Shown here piece by piece: positions 1-8,484 of a stretch of DNA of 64,000 nt. The stretch lies in contig DBGO01000022.1 in NCBI GenBank assembly GCA_002295925.1, positions 65,737-129,736 on the forward strand, written 5' to 3'. Within the stretch, counting starts at the first letter, position 1; each line of letters starts with the position of its first letter. The notes under the pieces are model-generated. The model had not been told where the DNA came from, ran no database searches, and was given only the letters and a program-made list of their open reading frames with translations. The position numbers and the translations under genes were made by a program. This DNA comes from Flavobacteriales bacterium UBA852 (GTDB taxonomy: Bacteria; Bacteroidota; Bacteroidia; Flavobacteriales_E; Vicingaceae).

Positions 1-1
1 G

Positions 2-1687
2 TTTGTTATGGGCTACGGAAAAACCATCGACATCAGTATAAAAGATGGCAAAGTTACCGTGCGCGATTATGGGCGCGGAATACCGCTGGGCAAAGTAATA
101 GATTGTGTATCGAAAATAAATACCGGAGGGAAATACGATTCAAAAGCATTTAAAAAATCAGTAGGGTTGAACGGTGTAGGTACAAAAGCCGTGAATGCTT
201 TGTCCAGTTATTTCAGAGTAGAATCCATTCGCGATGGAAAATTAAAAAAAGCCGAATTTCAGTTTGGTGAACTTATTAAAGATTATCCTATTGAAGAGAC
301 GTCGCAAAGGCGAGGAACAAAAACGGTTTTTATACCCGACGACACCATTTTTAAAAACTATCAATACCGGACACAGCACGTCGAAAAACTGCTGTGGAAT
401 TATGCCTTCTTGAATAGAAAATTAACCATCAATTTCAATGGTCAAAAGTTTGTTTCCGAAAACGGATTGAAAGATTTATTGGAGCAAAACTTGTCAAACG
501 ACCCGTTATATCCTATCATTCACCTCGAAGGAGAAGATATTGAGGTAGCCATTACGCATACACAATCGTATGGCGAGGAATATTACTCGTTTGTCAACGG
601 ACAATATACGCCTCAAGGCGGAACACATCAAAATGCTTTTCGCGAAGCGTATGTAAAAACCATTCGAGAGTTCTTTAAAAAAGATTATGATGCAGTAGAT
701 ATTCGCAGTTCTATTGTTGCCGCAGTAAGTGTAAAGGTAATTGAACCCGTTTTCGAATCGCAAACCAAAACCAAATTAGGTTCAACCGAAATAGAGCCCG
801 GCGGAAAATCAATGCGTGCTTTTGTTACCGATTTTCTAAAAACAAAACTCGATAATTTCTTACATCGCAATCCTGAAATTGCCGAAGCCATTCAGCGTAA
901 AATCATACAAAGTGAGCGTGAGAGAAAAGAGCTTGCCGGTATTAAAAAAATAGCCAAAAAAAGAGCCAAAGAAGTATCCTTGCATAACAAAAAACTTCGC
1001 GATTGCCGAATTCATTATAATGACAATAAAGGCGATGAAGAATTGAAAAGTCAAACTACACTTTTCATTACCGAGGGAGATTCCGCTTCGGGTTCCATTA
1101 CAAAAGCTCGCAATCCCAATATTCAAGCTGTATTTAGTTTGAAAGGAAAACCGCTCAATTCATTTGGCTTGACCAAAAAAATTGTTTACGAAAACGAAGA
1201 ATTTAACCTGTTGCAAGCGGCGTTGAATATTGAAGATGGATTGGAAAATCTACGCTACAATAATGTTGTAATTGCCACTGATGCCGATGTTGACGGTATG
1301 CACATACGCTTGTTGTTAATTACCTTTTTCTTGCAATTTTTCCCCGATTTAGTAAAAAACGGCCATTTATATGTGCTTGATACACCCTTGTTTAGGGTAA
1401 GAGATAAAAACGAAACGTTTTATTGTTATTCCGAAGAAGAAAAACAACAAGCCATTAAAAAATTACGAGGAAAGCCCGAAATTACCCGCTTTAAAGGTTT
1501 GGGGGAAATTTCGCCCGGCGAATTCAAGCACTTTATTGGCAAAGATATTCGGCTCGACCCGGTTGTAATTGATAAAAACACGCCAATACAATCCTTAATG
1601 GAGTATTATATGGGGAAAAATTCACCCGACAGGCAAAAATTTATTATCGAAAATTTGAAAGTTGAAAAAGACGTTGTTGAAGATTAA
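2..1687 (+). CDS. parE: DNA topoisomerase IV subunit B (5' truncated by window edge)
   Basis: ATPase subunit of type IIA topoisomerase IV, which decatenates daughter chromosomes with ParC. The frame is open to the window edge (the two codons before the first ATG read FV, as expected inside the GHKL fold), so roughly the first 60-80 residues are missing. Visible from the Met at base 8: GHKL ATP-site motifs RDYGRGIP (19-26) and GLNGVGTKAVNALS (53-66), the transducer region, the TOPRIM motif EGDSA (356-360) and the metal-binding DADVDG (425-430), then the C-terminal MEYYMG...P segment typical of GyrB/ParE. It lies 15 bases before parC. ParE is preferred over GyrB because of this parC neighbour and the Bacteroidota ParE-like sequence. 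Confidence 0.95.
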   Translation, partial: FVMGYGKTIDISIKDGKVTVRDYGRGIPLGKVIDCVSKINTGGKYDSKAFKKSVGLNGVGTKAVNALSSYFRVESIRDGKLKKAEFQFGELIKDYPIEETSQRRGTKTVFIPDDTIFKNYQYRTQHVEKLLWNYAFLNRKLTINFNGQKFVSENGLKDLLEQNLSNDPLYPIIHLEGEDIEVAITHTQSYGEEYYSFVNGQYTPQGGTHQNAFREAYVKTIREFFKKDYDAVDIRSSIVAAVSVKVIEPVFESQTKTKLGSTEIEPGGKSMRAFVTDFLKTKLDNFLHRNPEIAEAIQRKIIQSERERKELAGIKKIAKKRAKEVSLHNKKLRDCRIHYNDNKGDEELKSQTTLFITEGDSASGSITKARNPNIQAVFSLKGKPLNSFGLTKKIVYENEEFNLLQAALNIEDGLENLRYNNVVIATDADVDGMHIRLLLITFFLQFFPDLVKNGHLYVLDTPLFRVRDKNETFYCYSEEEKQQAIKKLRGKPEITRFKGLGEISPGEFKHFIGKDIRLDPVVIDKNTPIQSLMEYYMGKNSPDRQKFIIENLKVEKDVVED

Positions 1688-1702
1688 AAAAAATAGAATT
1701 GT

Positions 1703-4387
1703 ATGATAGACGAAGAAAATAATATTCCGGAAGATAACAGTGACGAAAGAGACGAAGAGCTGGAAAAAGAAATGCAAGAAGGAAACCAAGAGCTCGATAA
1801 TGTTATCCAAGTTTCGGGTATGTATCGTGAGTGGTTTCTCGATTATGCATCGTATGTAATATTGGAGCGGGCGGTTCCGCACTTAAACGACGGACTGAAA
1901 CCTGTACAGCGCCGTATTCTTCATTCAATGAAAGAAATGGACGACGGACGTTATCACAAAGTCGCCAATATTATTGGAAACACGATGAAATATCACCCGC
2001 ACGGTGATGCTTCTATTGGCGATGCTTTGGTGCAGTTGGGACAAAAAGATTTGCTAATCGATTGTCAAGGAAACTGGGGAAATATATATACCGGCGACCG
2101 TGCTGCTGCGCCTCGATACATCGAAGCACGACTTACAAAATTTGCGCTTGAAGTATTGTTCAATCCCAAAACTACTGAATGGCAACTCAGTTACGACGGG
2201 CGAAACAAAGAGCCCGTAACATTACCGGTGAAATTTCCGTTGCTTTTGGCACAAGGAGTAGAAGGTATTGCCGTAGGAATGGCGTGTAAAATACTACCGC
2301 ACAATTTTATCGAATTGATAGATGCTTCAATTGCTTATTTACGTGGCAGAAGTTTTAAGCTCTTACCCGATTTCCCAACTGCAGGAATGGCAGATTTTTC
2401 AAATTACAATGATGGTTTGCGTGGCGGAAGGGTGAAAGTGCGTGCAAGAATCGAAAAAGTGGATAAAACGCATTTGCGCATTACCGAAATTCCCTTTGGA
2501 ACAACTACGTCAAGCTTGATAGATTCTATAATTAAAGCCGTTAACAAAGGAAAAATCAAAATAAAGAAAATTGAAGACAACACAGCCGAGCACGTTGAGA
2601 TAAATATTCATTTGGCTTCGGGAGTATCGCCCGACAAAACCATTGATGCTTTATATGCTTTCACCGATTGTGAAGTTTCCATTTCGCCTAATGCTTCGGT
2701 AATATTTGAAGACAAACCTCACTTTTTGGATGTAAAAGAGATGCTCAAAATTGCCACTGACAATACTGTGAAGTTGTTGAAAAGAGAGTTGGAGATAAAA
2801 CTCGATGAGTTAAATGAACAATGGCATTTTGCTTCGCTCGAAAAAATATTTATTGAAAAGAAAATATATGTAAAATTACACGGACTTGGATACGAAGAGG
2901 CAATTGAATTAACACACGAGTTATTGAAACCGCACATTAAACATTTGGTAAGAGAAATTACCGATGACGATGTGAAGCGTTTGCTCGAAATAAAAATGCG
3001 TCGTATTACCAAGCACGATGCTGACCAGGCAGAGGAGAAAATTGCCAAGTTAGAAGCCGATATTGAGCAAACCAAGTTTCATTTAGATAACTTAATCGAC
3101 TATGCTGTAGATTATTACAAAGAATTAAAACGTAAATACGGTGAAGGTCGGGAACGAAAAACAGAAATCAGAACATTTGACACGATAGATGCCGCAAAAG
3201 TAGCCGTAAATAACGTTAAGCTAATGGCTAATTTTAAAGAAGGATTTATTGGCTATGGTTTGAAACGTGGTGAGGGAGAAATTGTAACTGATTGTTCCGA
3301 CATTGACGATATTATTGTATTTAAAAAAGACGGCTCAATGAAAGTGGTGCGCATTGCCGATAAGGTATTTGTGGGGAAAGACATTATTTATGCCGGCGTG
3401 TGGAAAAAAGGTGATAAACGCACAGTTTACAATATGATTTACCGTGACGGAAAATCCGGGCCATATCGAGTAAAACGGTTCACTATTACCTCAATTACAC
3501 GAGACAAGGATTACGACTTGACCAAAGGTGCAAAAGGTTCGGAAGTTGTCTACTTTACCGCCAATCCAAACGGCGAGGCTGAAATGGTAACAGTAGTTCA
3601 TCGTCCAAGACCAAATCTGCGAAAGCTGAAATTTGATTTTGATTTTGCAACCATCGACATAAAAGGTCGAGGAGCCGGCGGAAATATATTGACCAAAAAT
3701 CCGGTAGCAAAAATTCAACTGAAAGAAAAAGGCGTTTCCACTTTGGCACCGCGAAGAATTTTCTTTGATGATACCATTCAACGGTTAAACTCGGATGAAA
3801 GAGGAACATATCTGGGTGATTTCAAAGCTGATGATAAAATCCTTACTATTATGCAGTCTGGGCATTACAAGCTTACATCATTCGATTTGTCCACCAAGTT
3901 CGATGATGATATGATTGTTATAGAAAAATGGAACCCCGACAAACCTATTACAGCAATTTATTTCGATGGCAACAAACAGCAATTTTTTATTAAACGGTTT
4001 TTGGCAGAAGATACCGATAAAAAAACGTTGTTTATAACCGACCACCCGGATTCGTATCTCGAAATCGTTTCGACCGATTGGCTGCCGCAAATTCAATTAA
4101 ATTTTGCCAAGGATAAAGGAAAAGTAAAAGACCCTGAAATTATTAATGCTGCCGAATTTATTGCCGTAAAAGGACTAAAAGCACAAGGAAACCGCTTAAC
4201 AGCCGATAAACTTAAATCGGTTGATTTGCTCGAACCTTTGCCTTACGAAGAAGAGGAAGAAGAGATTTCTGATACAGATTTAGATAACAATAAAGAAAAA
4301 AATGAAGAAAATTCAGAAGAAAATAAACCAAAATATTCTGAAAAAAAAGATAATGATGACGGAAAACAGCAAATGACTTTGTTTTAA
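1703..4387 (+). CDS. parC: DNA topoisomerase IV subunit A
   Basis: Breakage-reunion subunit of topoisomerase IV, 894 residues. After an acidic N-terminal leader (about residues 1-35) comes the winged-helix DNA gate with YASYVILERAVPHLNDGLKP and the catalytic tyrosine in APRYIEAR (Tyr139); a coiled-coil tower region follows near 370-480 and a beta-pinwheel-like C-terminal domain from about 520. The last ~45 residues are charged, low-complexity linker (runs of E, D, K, N) ending in QQMTLF. That final hexapeptide resembles a sliding-clamp-binding motif (see findings). The gene is cotranscribed with parE and followed by the DUF5606 gene 60 bases later. Confidence 0.95.
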   Translation: MIDEENNIPEDNSDERDEELEKEMQEGNQELDNVIQVSGMYREWFLDYASYVILERAVPHLNDGLKPVQRRILHSMKEMDDGRYHKVANIIGNTMKYHPHGDASIGDALVQLGQKDLLIDCQGNWGNIYTGDRAAAPRYIEARLTKFALEVLFNPKTTEWQLSYDGRNKEPVTLPVKFPLLLAQGVEGIAVGMACKILPHNFIELIDASIAYLRGRSFKLLPDFPTAGMADFSNYNDGLRGGRVKVRARIEKVDKTHLRITEIPFGTTTSSLIDSIIKAVNKGKIKIKKIEDNTAEHVEINIHLASGVSPDKTIDALYAFTDCEVSISPNASVIFEDKPHFLDVKEMLKIATDNTVKLLKRELEIKLDELNEQWHFASLEKIFIEKKIYVKLHGLGYEEAIELTHELLKPHIKHLVREITDDDVKRLLEIKMRRITKHDADQAEEKIAKLEADIEQTKFHLDNLIDYAVDYYKELKRKYGEGRERKTEIRTFDTIDAAKVAVNNVKLMANFKEGFIGYGLKRGEGEIVTDCSDIDDIIVFKKDGSMKVVRIADKVFVGKDIIYAGVWKKGDKRTVYNMIYRDGKSGPYRVKRFTITSITRDKDYDLTKGAKGSEVVYFTANPNGEAEMVTVVHRPRPNLRKLKFDFDFATIDIKGRGAGGNILTKNPVAKIQLKEKGVSTLAPRRIFFDDTIQRLNSDERGTYLGDFKADDKILTIMQSGHYKLTSFDLSTKFDDDMIVIEKWNPDKPITAIYFDGNKQQFFIKRFLAEDTDKKTLFITDHPDSYLEIVSTDWLPQIQLNFAKDKGKVKDPEIINAAEFIAVKGLKAQGNRLTADKLKSVDLLEPLPYEEEEEEISDTDLDNNKEKNEENSEENKPKYSEKKDNDDGKQQMTLF

Positions 4388-4410
4388 CTCAATTGGGCTA
4401 AAACTTTGAG

Positions 4411-4418
4411 TATATTTG
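4411..4418 (+). promoter_or_regulatory. Possible -7 promoter box upstream of the DUF5606 gene
   Basis: TATATTTG matches the Bacteroidota -7 consensus TAnnTTTG and lies 30 bases before the ATG at 4448. No TTTG at the expected 19-21-base spacing was found, so this is a weak call. It would let the DUF5606 and peptidase genes be expressed apart from parEC. Confidence 0.3.
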
Positions 4419-4447
4419 CAACCGTTCGAATTTAAAAATTATTGACA

Positions 4448-4900
4448 ATGAATTTAACAGGAATTATATCTATTTCGGGAAAACCCGGGTTATACAAAGT
4501 AGTATCGCAAACAAAAAACGGTATTGTAGTAGAATCGTTGACAGACGGAAAAAAATTGCCCGTAACAGCAACGCAAAAAGTCAGTGCTTTATCCGATATC
4601 CACATTTATACCTATGGAGAAGATATGCCGCTGGAAGAAGTGATGGATAAAATCTTTGATTATACAGAAGGAAAAGAAGCTATCAATCCAAAAGAAAAGC
4701 CCGAAAAATTAAGAGCGTTTATGCAAGCTTGCTTGCCCGATTATGACAAAGACAGGGTTTACAACTCCGATTTAAAAAAATTGTTCCAATGGTATAATTT
4801 ATTATTAAATGCAGGATTGTTGGTGAAAGAAGAAAATAAAGAAAACGAAACGGTTGAAGCAGAAACTGAAACAACTAACGAAAATTCACAAGAAAAATAA
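4448..4900 (+). CDS. DUF5606 domain-containing protein
   Basis: A 150-residue protein whose first ~125 residues match the DUF5606 family as I recall it (MNLTGIISISGKPGLYKVV start, a small barrel-like N-terminal half, then a helical segment with ...YNSDLKKLFQWYNLLL). No biochemical role is established for the family; it is largely confined to Bacteroidota. The C-terminal ~25 residues are E/N/T-rich and probably disordered. An alternative TTG start six bases upstream is less likely than the ATG used here. It sits between parC and an M3 peptidase in the same orientation, four bases before the latter's ATG. Confidence 0.85.
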   Translation: MNLTGIISISGKPGLYKVVSQTKNGIVVESLTDGKKLPVTATQKVSALSDIHIYTYGEDMPLEEVMDKIFDYTEGKEAINPKEKPEKLRAFMQACLPDYDKDRVYNSDLKKLFQWYNLLLNAGLLVKEENKENETVEAETETTNENSQEK

Positions 4901-4904
4901 AAAT

Positions 4905-6620
4905 ATGCAAACAATAGAAGTTCCTACCAAAAAAGAAAGAAAATTTTTACCGCAAGATTTAGTTATTGACAGTTGGGAGAAGTTAGAGCCTTATTTTGAA
5001 GATTTAAAAAACAGAGAAATTAACTCAAAAGAAGATTTATTAAAATGGATGGACGACCGCAGCGAGTTGGAAGCCGTCTTGGAAGAAGATATGGCTTGGC
5101 GTTACATTAAAATGAACATTGACACCACGGATGAAAAATTAGCCAAAGATTTTCAATTTTTCATTACCGAAATAGCGCCTAAAACTGCACCTTACGACGA
5201 TGCTTTCAACCGTAAATTATTCGATTCGCCGTATAAAAACGAATTGGGCAAAGACTACGATTTTTATTTGAAAAAAATTGAAAGTGCCATAAAGGTCTTC
5301 AGAGAAGAAAATATTCCGTTGCAAACCGAATTGCAAGCCGAATCACAAAAATACGGAGCAATAGTAGCCAAAATGACGGTTGAGGTTGACGGTAAAGAAT
5401 TAACCTTGAGTCAGGCATCAAAATACTTAAAAGACAGCAACAGAGAAAAGCGCAAAGAGGTATTTGAAAAAATATCGAACAGAAGATTACAAGACAAAGA
5501 CGAGTTAAATAAACTGTATTCCGATTTGGTAAAAAAGCGAGACAAAGTGGCAAAGAATGCCGGTTTCGACAATTTTAGAGATTATAAATTTGTTGAAATG
5601 ACACGCATCGATTACACGCCACAAGATTGCTTTAATTTTCATGACAGTATCGCCTCGGAAGTAGTTCCGGTAATAAATAAATGGGACGAAGAACGAAAAC
5701 AAGCGCTCGGTGTGGACAGTTACAAACCCTATGATACCGAAGTGGATGTAACCGGAAAAGCACCGTTAAAACCTTTTGAAACAGGAGAGGAACTTATCGA
5801 TAAATCCATTGAGGTTTTCACACGCTTACGTCCGTCTTTTGGAGAAAAATTAGCCATTATGAAAGAATTGGGCTACCTCGATTTGGAATCGAAAAAAGGA
5901 AAAGCCCCCGGCGGATTCAATTATCCGTTATATGAAATTGGCGTTCCTTTTATTTATATGAATGCCGTAGGGACGCAACAAGATTTAACCACTATGGTGC
6001 ACGAAGGCGGACACGCTATGCAATCGTTTTTAACACGTGATTTACCGCATACCGGACTAAAAAGTTTCCCTTCGGAAGTAGCCGAGTTGGCATCGATGAG
6101 TATGGAATTAATGTCTATGGACCATTGGGATGTTTTTTATGATAATGAAGAAGATTTAAAACGTGCCAAACGCGAGCAATTAAAACGTTCGTTGAGCGTA
6201 TTGCCTTGGGTGGCAACCATTGACCGTTTTCAACATTGGGTTTACGAAAATCCGAACCATACCGAAGAACAACGTTATGAAAAATGGCTCGAAATTATGA
6301 ATACATTCGGCAGCAGTGTGATAGATTGGTCAGGTTACGATGAAGTGTTGAAAAATTTATGGCAAAAGCAACTGCATTTATACGAAGTGCCCTTTTATTA
6401 CATTGAGTATGGGATGGCTCAATTGGGTGCAATTGCCGTTTGGAGAAACTACAAAAAAGACAAAGAAAAAGGCTTGGATGCTTACGAAAGAGGTTTGAGC
6501 TTGGGCGGAACCAGAAATATTTCGGAGGTTTATGATGCCGCAGGCATTAAATTTGATTTTTCGCAGCCCTATGTAAAAGAATTGGTTGATTTTGTAGTAG
6601 AAGAAATGAATAAAATTTAA
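4905..6620 (+). CDS. M3 family oligoendopeptidase
   Basis: Zinc metallopeptidase of the M3 (thimet/PepF) family, 571 residues, expected to cut oligopeptides in the cytoplasm. The zinc motif HEGGH lies at residues 366-370 in the context TMVHEGGHAMQSF, with the downstream acidic region SEVAELASMSME supplying the third ligand; the length and the C-terminal helical region (YGMAQLGAIAVW, GLSLGGTRN) fit PepF-type enzymes. The ATG at 4905 is chosen over an in-frame ATG at 4854 because the latter adds a lysine-rich 17-residue stretch overlapping the preceding gene. It ends just before a strong hairpin terminator. Confidence 0.9.
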   Translation: MQTIEVPTKKERKFLPQDLVIDSWEKLEPYFEDLKNREINSKEDLLKWMDDRSELEAVLEEDMAWRYIKMNIDTTDEKLAKDFQFFITEIAPKTAPYDDAFNRKLFDSPYKNELGKDYDFYLKKIESAIKVFREENIPLQTELQAESQKYGAIVAKMTVEVDGKELTLSQASKYLKDSNREKRKEVFEKISNRRLQDKDELNKLYSDLVKKRDKVAKNAGFDNFRDYKFVEMTRIDYTPQDCFNFHDSIASEVVPVINKWDEERKQALGVDSYKPYDTEVDVTGKAPLKPFETGEELIDKSIEVFTRLRPSFGEKLAIMKELGYLDLESKKGKAPGGFNYPLYEIGVPFIYMNAVGTQQDLTTMVHEGGHAMQSFLTRDLPHTGLKSFPSEVAELASMSMELMSMDHWDVFYDNEEDLKRAKREQLKRSLSVLPWVATIDRFQHWVYENPNHTEEQRYEKWLEIMNTFGSSVIDWSGYDEVLKNLWQKQLHLYEVPFYYIEYGMAQLGAIAVWRNYKKDKEKGLDAYERGLSLGGTRNISEVYDAAGIKFDFSQPYVKELVDFVVEEMNKI

Positions 6621-6644
6621 TATCATCAATTAGAAACAGAAATC

Positions 6645-6675
6645 AAAAGGTCATCTTGTCACAAGATGACCTTTT
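6645..6675. terminator. Bidirectional hairpin terminator
   Basis: A perfect inverted repeat, AAAAGGTCATCTTGT (6645-6659) and its complement (6661-6675), separated by a single base. In RNA it would form a stem of about 11-12 bp flanked by A and U runs on both sides, so it can end transcription from the M3 peptidase gene and from the minus strand. Confidence 0.85.
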
Positions 6676-6692
6676 AGATTATTGGAAAATAG

Positions 6693-7016
6693 TTATTCAC
6701 CTTCGTATTGCCACAATACAGCATTACAATATGCGTGAACTGCACCCAAAGTTAATCCGGTATCGTGGTTGTGATGCAAATGCACAGGATGTTTAAAAAA
6801 TGTTTTTGGAAACAGTTTCTTATTGACTTTTAATTTTCTGATTTTTCTCGGTGGCGACTTCCTTAGTTCTCTTCCGCAATATTAACACTTACCTTTTTGC
6901 AAAATAATATATTGCTCTCTTATCCACTTTCGTTCATAAGGTTTTAAAGCATTATAATTTACCGGTAAGTTGTATTTTTTTTTTTTAAGTTTTGATGAGT
7001 GGGAATGTGTTTGTGC
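6693..7016 (-). pseudogene. Broken HNH/endonuclease VII-like nuclease gene
   Basis: Reading the minus strand in one frame from 7016 down to the stop at 6693-6695 gives about 107 codons of protein-like sequence interrupted by one in-frame TAA (6882-6884). Before the stop: YNALKPYERKWIREQY and GKC; after it: YCGREL, then KKLFPKTFFKHPVHLHHNHD, TGLTLGAVHAYCNAVLWQ and the natural end YEGE. The CxxC, HLHHNH and CN elements have the spacing of a small HNH/endonuclease VII-type zinc nuclease. The TAA falls exactly inside the first CxxC. A TAG bounds the frame at 7017-7019; just beyond it an in-frame ATG (13 codons) could be the original start. Family assignment is from motif spacing only. Confidence 0.7.
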
Positions 7017-7069
7017 CTAAAAAGAAATGGAAGGATTTTTTTTGAGCCAATTCATTTTAATACAAGTGA

Positions 7070-7591
7070 TTAAAACAACACTCTCATCTCTTTCTTTAAC
7101 ATATTTAATGCAACTTGATTGGGTGTTTTTTCTACTTTCATTAAAAACTCCAATATTGCTTGACTTAGTTGTATGGCTTTGGCATCTTCGGGAAGTTTTG
7201 CGGCTATGGTGTTGATGATTTTAATATTTTCTTCCTTAGCGGTTTGAATAGCTTGCCATAAGCTGTTGGATACATAAATTTGTTGGGCAATATTATGGTC
7301 AAATTCGGCACGAATGTTTTTTATCAATTCATTTTGATAAGCTTTTGCCGTTAAATTTGGTCGAAATACACGAGGAACAAGATTTTTTAATGCTGTACGC
7401 TCCAATAACAAAGTCATTCGTTCGTATGCTTGCAAACGGATGGGAGTAATCAATTTCTGATTATTCATCCTGATTTCAGCCATCATTTTCCTGTACTCAT
7501 TGTCAAGGTATTTTTTCATTATCAAATAAGCCGTAAGGAAAACAACACCTGATGGGAGTGTATATTTTAATATTTCCAAAAATGTATCCAT
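7070..7591 (-). CDS. Conserved membrane-anchored protein (DUF7935-like)
   Basis: A 173-residue protein with one hydrophobic segment near the N-terminus (about residues 10-26, LPSGVVFLTAYLIMKKYL) followed by a soluble, mostly helical domain that probably faces the cytoplasm. It resembles an uncharacterised Bacteroidota family (DUF7935-like, from memory) found widely as single-copy genes. No catalytic motif is visible and no function is assigned. It lies 80 bases downstream of nadE on the same strand. Confidence 0.7.
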   Translation of the reverse strand: MDTFLEILKYTLPSGVVFLTAYLIMKKYLDNEYRKMMAEIRMNNQKLITPIRLQAYERMTLLLERTALKNLVPRVFRPNLTAKAYQNELIKNIRAEFDHNIAQQIYVSNSLWQAIQTAKEENIKIINTIAAKLPEDAKAIQLSQAILEFLMKVEKTPNQVALNMLKKEMRVLF

Positions 7592-7672
7592 ACAAAAATC
7601 TGTTTTTACAAATAAAACAATTTACCCTGATAAATAGTCATTTAATCAAAAATAAATTGCACGTTAAATGAC

Positions 7673-8455
7673 TTATTTTTTTAAGTCTTGGGGTATTTTA
7701 CAAACCGGTATGGGTTGCATTTTGTGTAAATTGGCTTTGTGCAATCTTTCGTAAATATCAAGCACTTCACGCTGACGCTTGGTCAACTCGCTAAAATTAC
7801 CCGGATTTTCCAAATACGCCATTGCCCATTCCAATTCGGGATAAGTGGCTCCAATTTGGTCCTCATCGTTTCTTCCATCTGCCCATAAACCGTCTGTTGG
7901 CGCAGCTTTTTGTATCGATTCAACTATTTCCAATTCTTTTGCCAGTTCGTAAACTTCAGTTTTTACCAAGTCGGCAATAGGACTGATATCCACACCACCA
8001 TCGCCGTATTTTGTAAAAAAACCCACGCCAAAATCTTCTACTTTATTACCTGTGCCGGCAACCAAAAGTTTATAATGAGACGCAAATGCATATAGGGTTG
8101 TCATTCGCAGTCGGGCACGTGCATTAGCCATGGTAAGCCAATCTTGAATATCTTTTGGCAAAACATTTTCCAATTCTTCAAAAACAGGAGTGAGTTCAAC
8201 TTCAAAACTCTCTACATTGGAAAAGTTTTTTTTGAGCCATTCAATATGTTCGTTAGCCCGGTTGTATTCGGCACTGTGTTGTCTGATAGGCATATTCAGT
8301 ACAATAACTTTTTTACCGGTTTTAGCGCAAAGGGTAGAGGTTACTGCCGAGTCTATTCCACCCGAAATTCCTACCACAAAACCGTTTGTATGAGAGGTTT
8401 GGCTGTAATCCGATAACCACTTGACAATGTATTCAATTACTTTTTTCGTCTTCAT
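7673..8455 (-). CDS. nadE: NAD+ synthetase, ammonia-dependent type
   Basis: Makes NAD+ from deamido-NAD+, ATP and ammonia, the last step of NAD synthesis. The 260-residue protein is a single N-type ATP-pyrophosphatase domain with the PP-loop SGGIDS at residues 31-36 and the C-terminal PTDGLWADGRNDEDQIG loop typical of NadE; there is no N-terminal nitrilase (glutaminase) domain, so ammonia is the expected nitrogen donor. A -7-like box (TAATTTTG on the minus strand, 8475-8482) overlaps its leader just after the upstream receptor gene's stop, which could give it its own promoter. Confidence 0.93.
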   Translation of the reverse strand: MKTKKVIEYIVKWLSDYSQTSHTNGFVVGISGGIDSAVTSTLCAKTGKKVIVLNMPIRQHSAEYNRANEHIEWLKKNFSNVESFEVELTPVFEELENVLPKDIQDWLTMANARARLRMTTLYAFASHYKLLVAGTGNKVEDFGVGFFTKYGDGGVDISPIADLVKTEVYELAKELEIVESIQKAAPTDGLWADGRNDEDQIGATYPELEWAMAYLENPGNFSELTKRQREVLDIYERLHKANLHKMQPIPVCKIPQDLKK

Positions 8456-8484
8456 TCAATAAATTTGAGAAATTCAAAATTACA

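Noticed and set aside
6882..6884. Recoding of the internal TAA in the HNH remnant as a sense codon
   Set aside because: Other genes in the window use TAA normally as a terminal stop, and no recoding signal is seen; a nonsense mutation is simpler.
6970..7000. Homopolymer T runs as a terminator
   Set aside because: The long T run has no preceding stem and is better explained as the lysine codons of the broken HNH frame read on the other strand.
7027..7215. Plus-strand ORF next to the DUF7935-like gene
   Set aside because: It is antisense to the 3' part of the DUF7935-like gene and the HNH remnant, has low-complexity hydrophobic content and no homology-like features.
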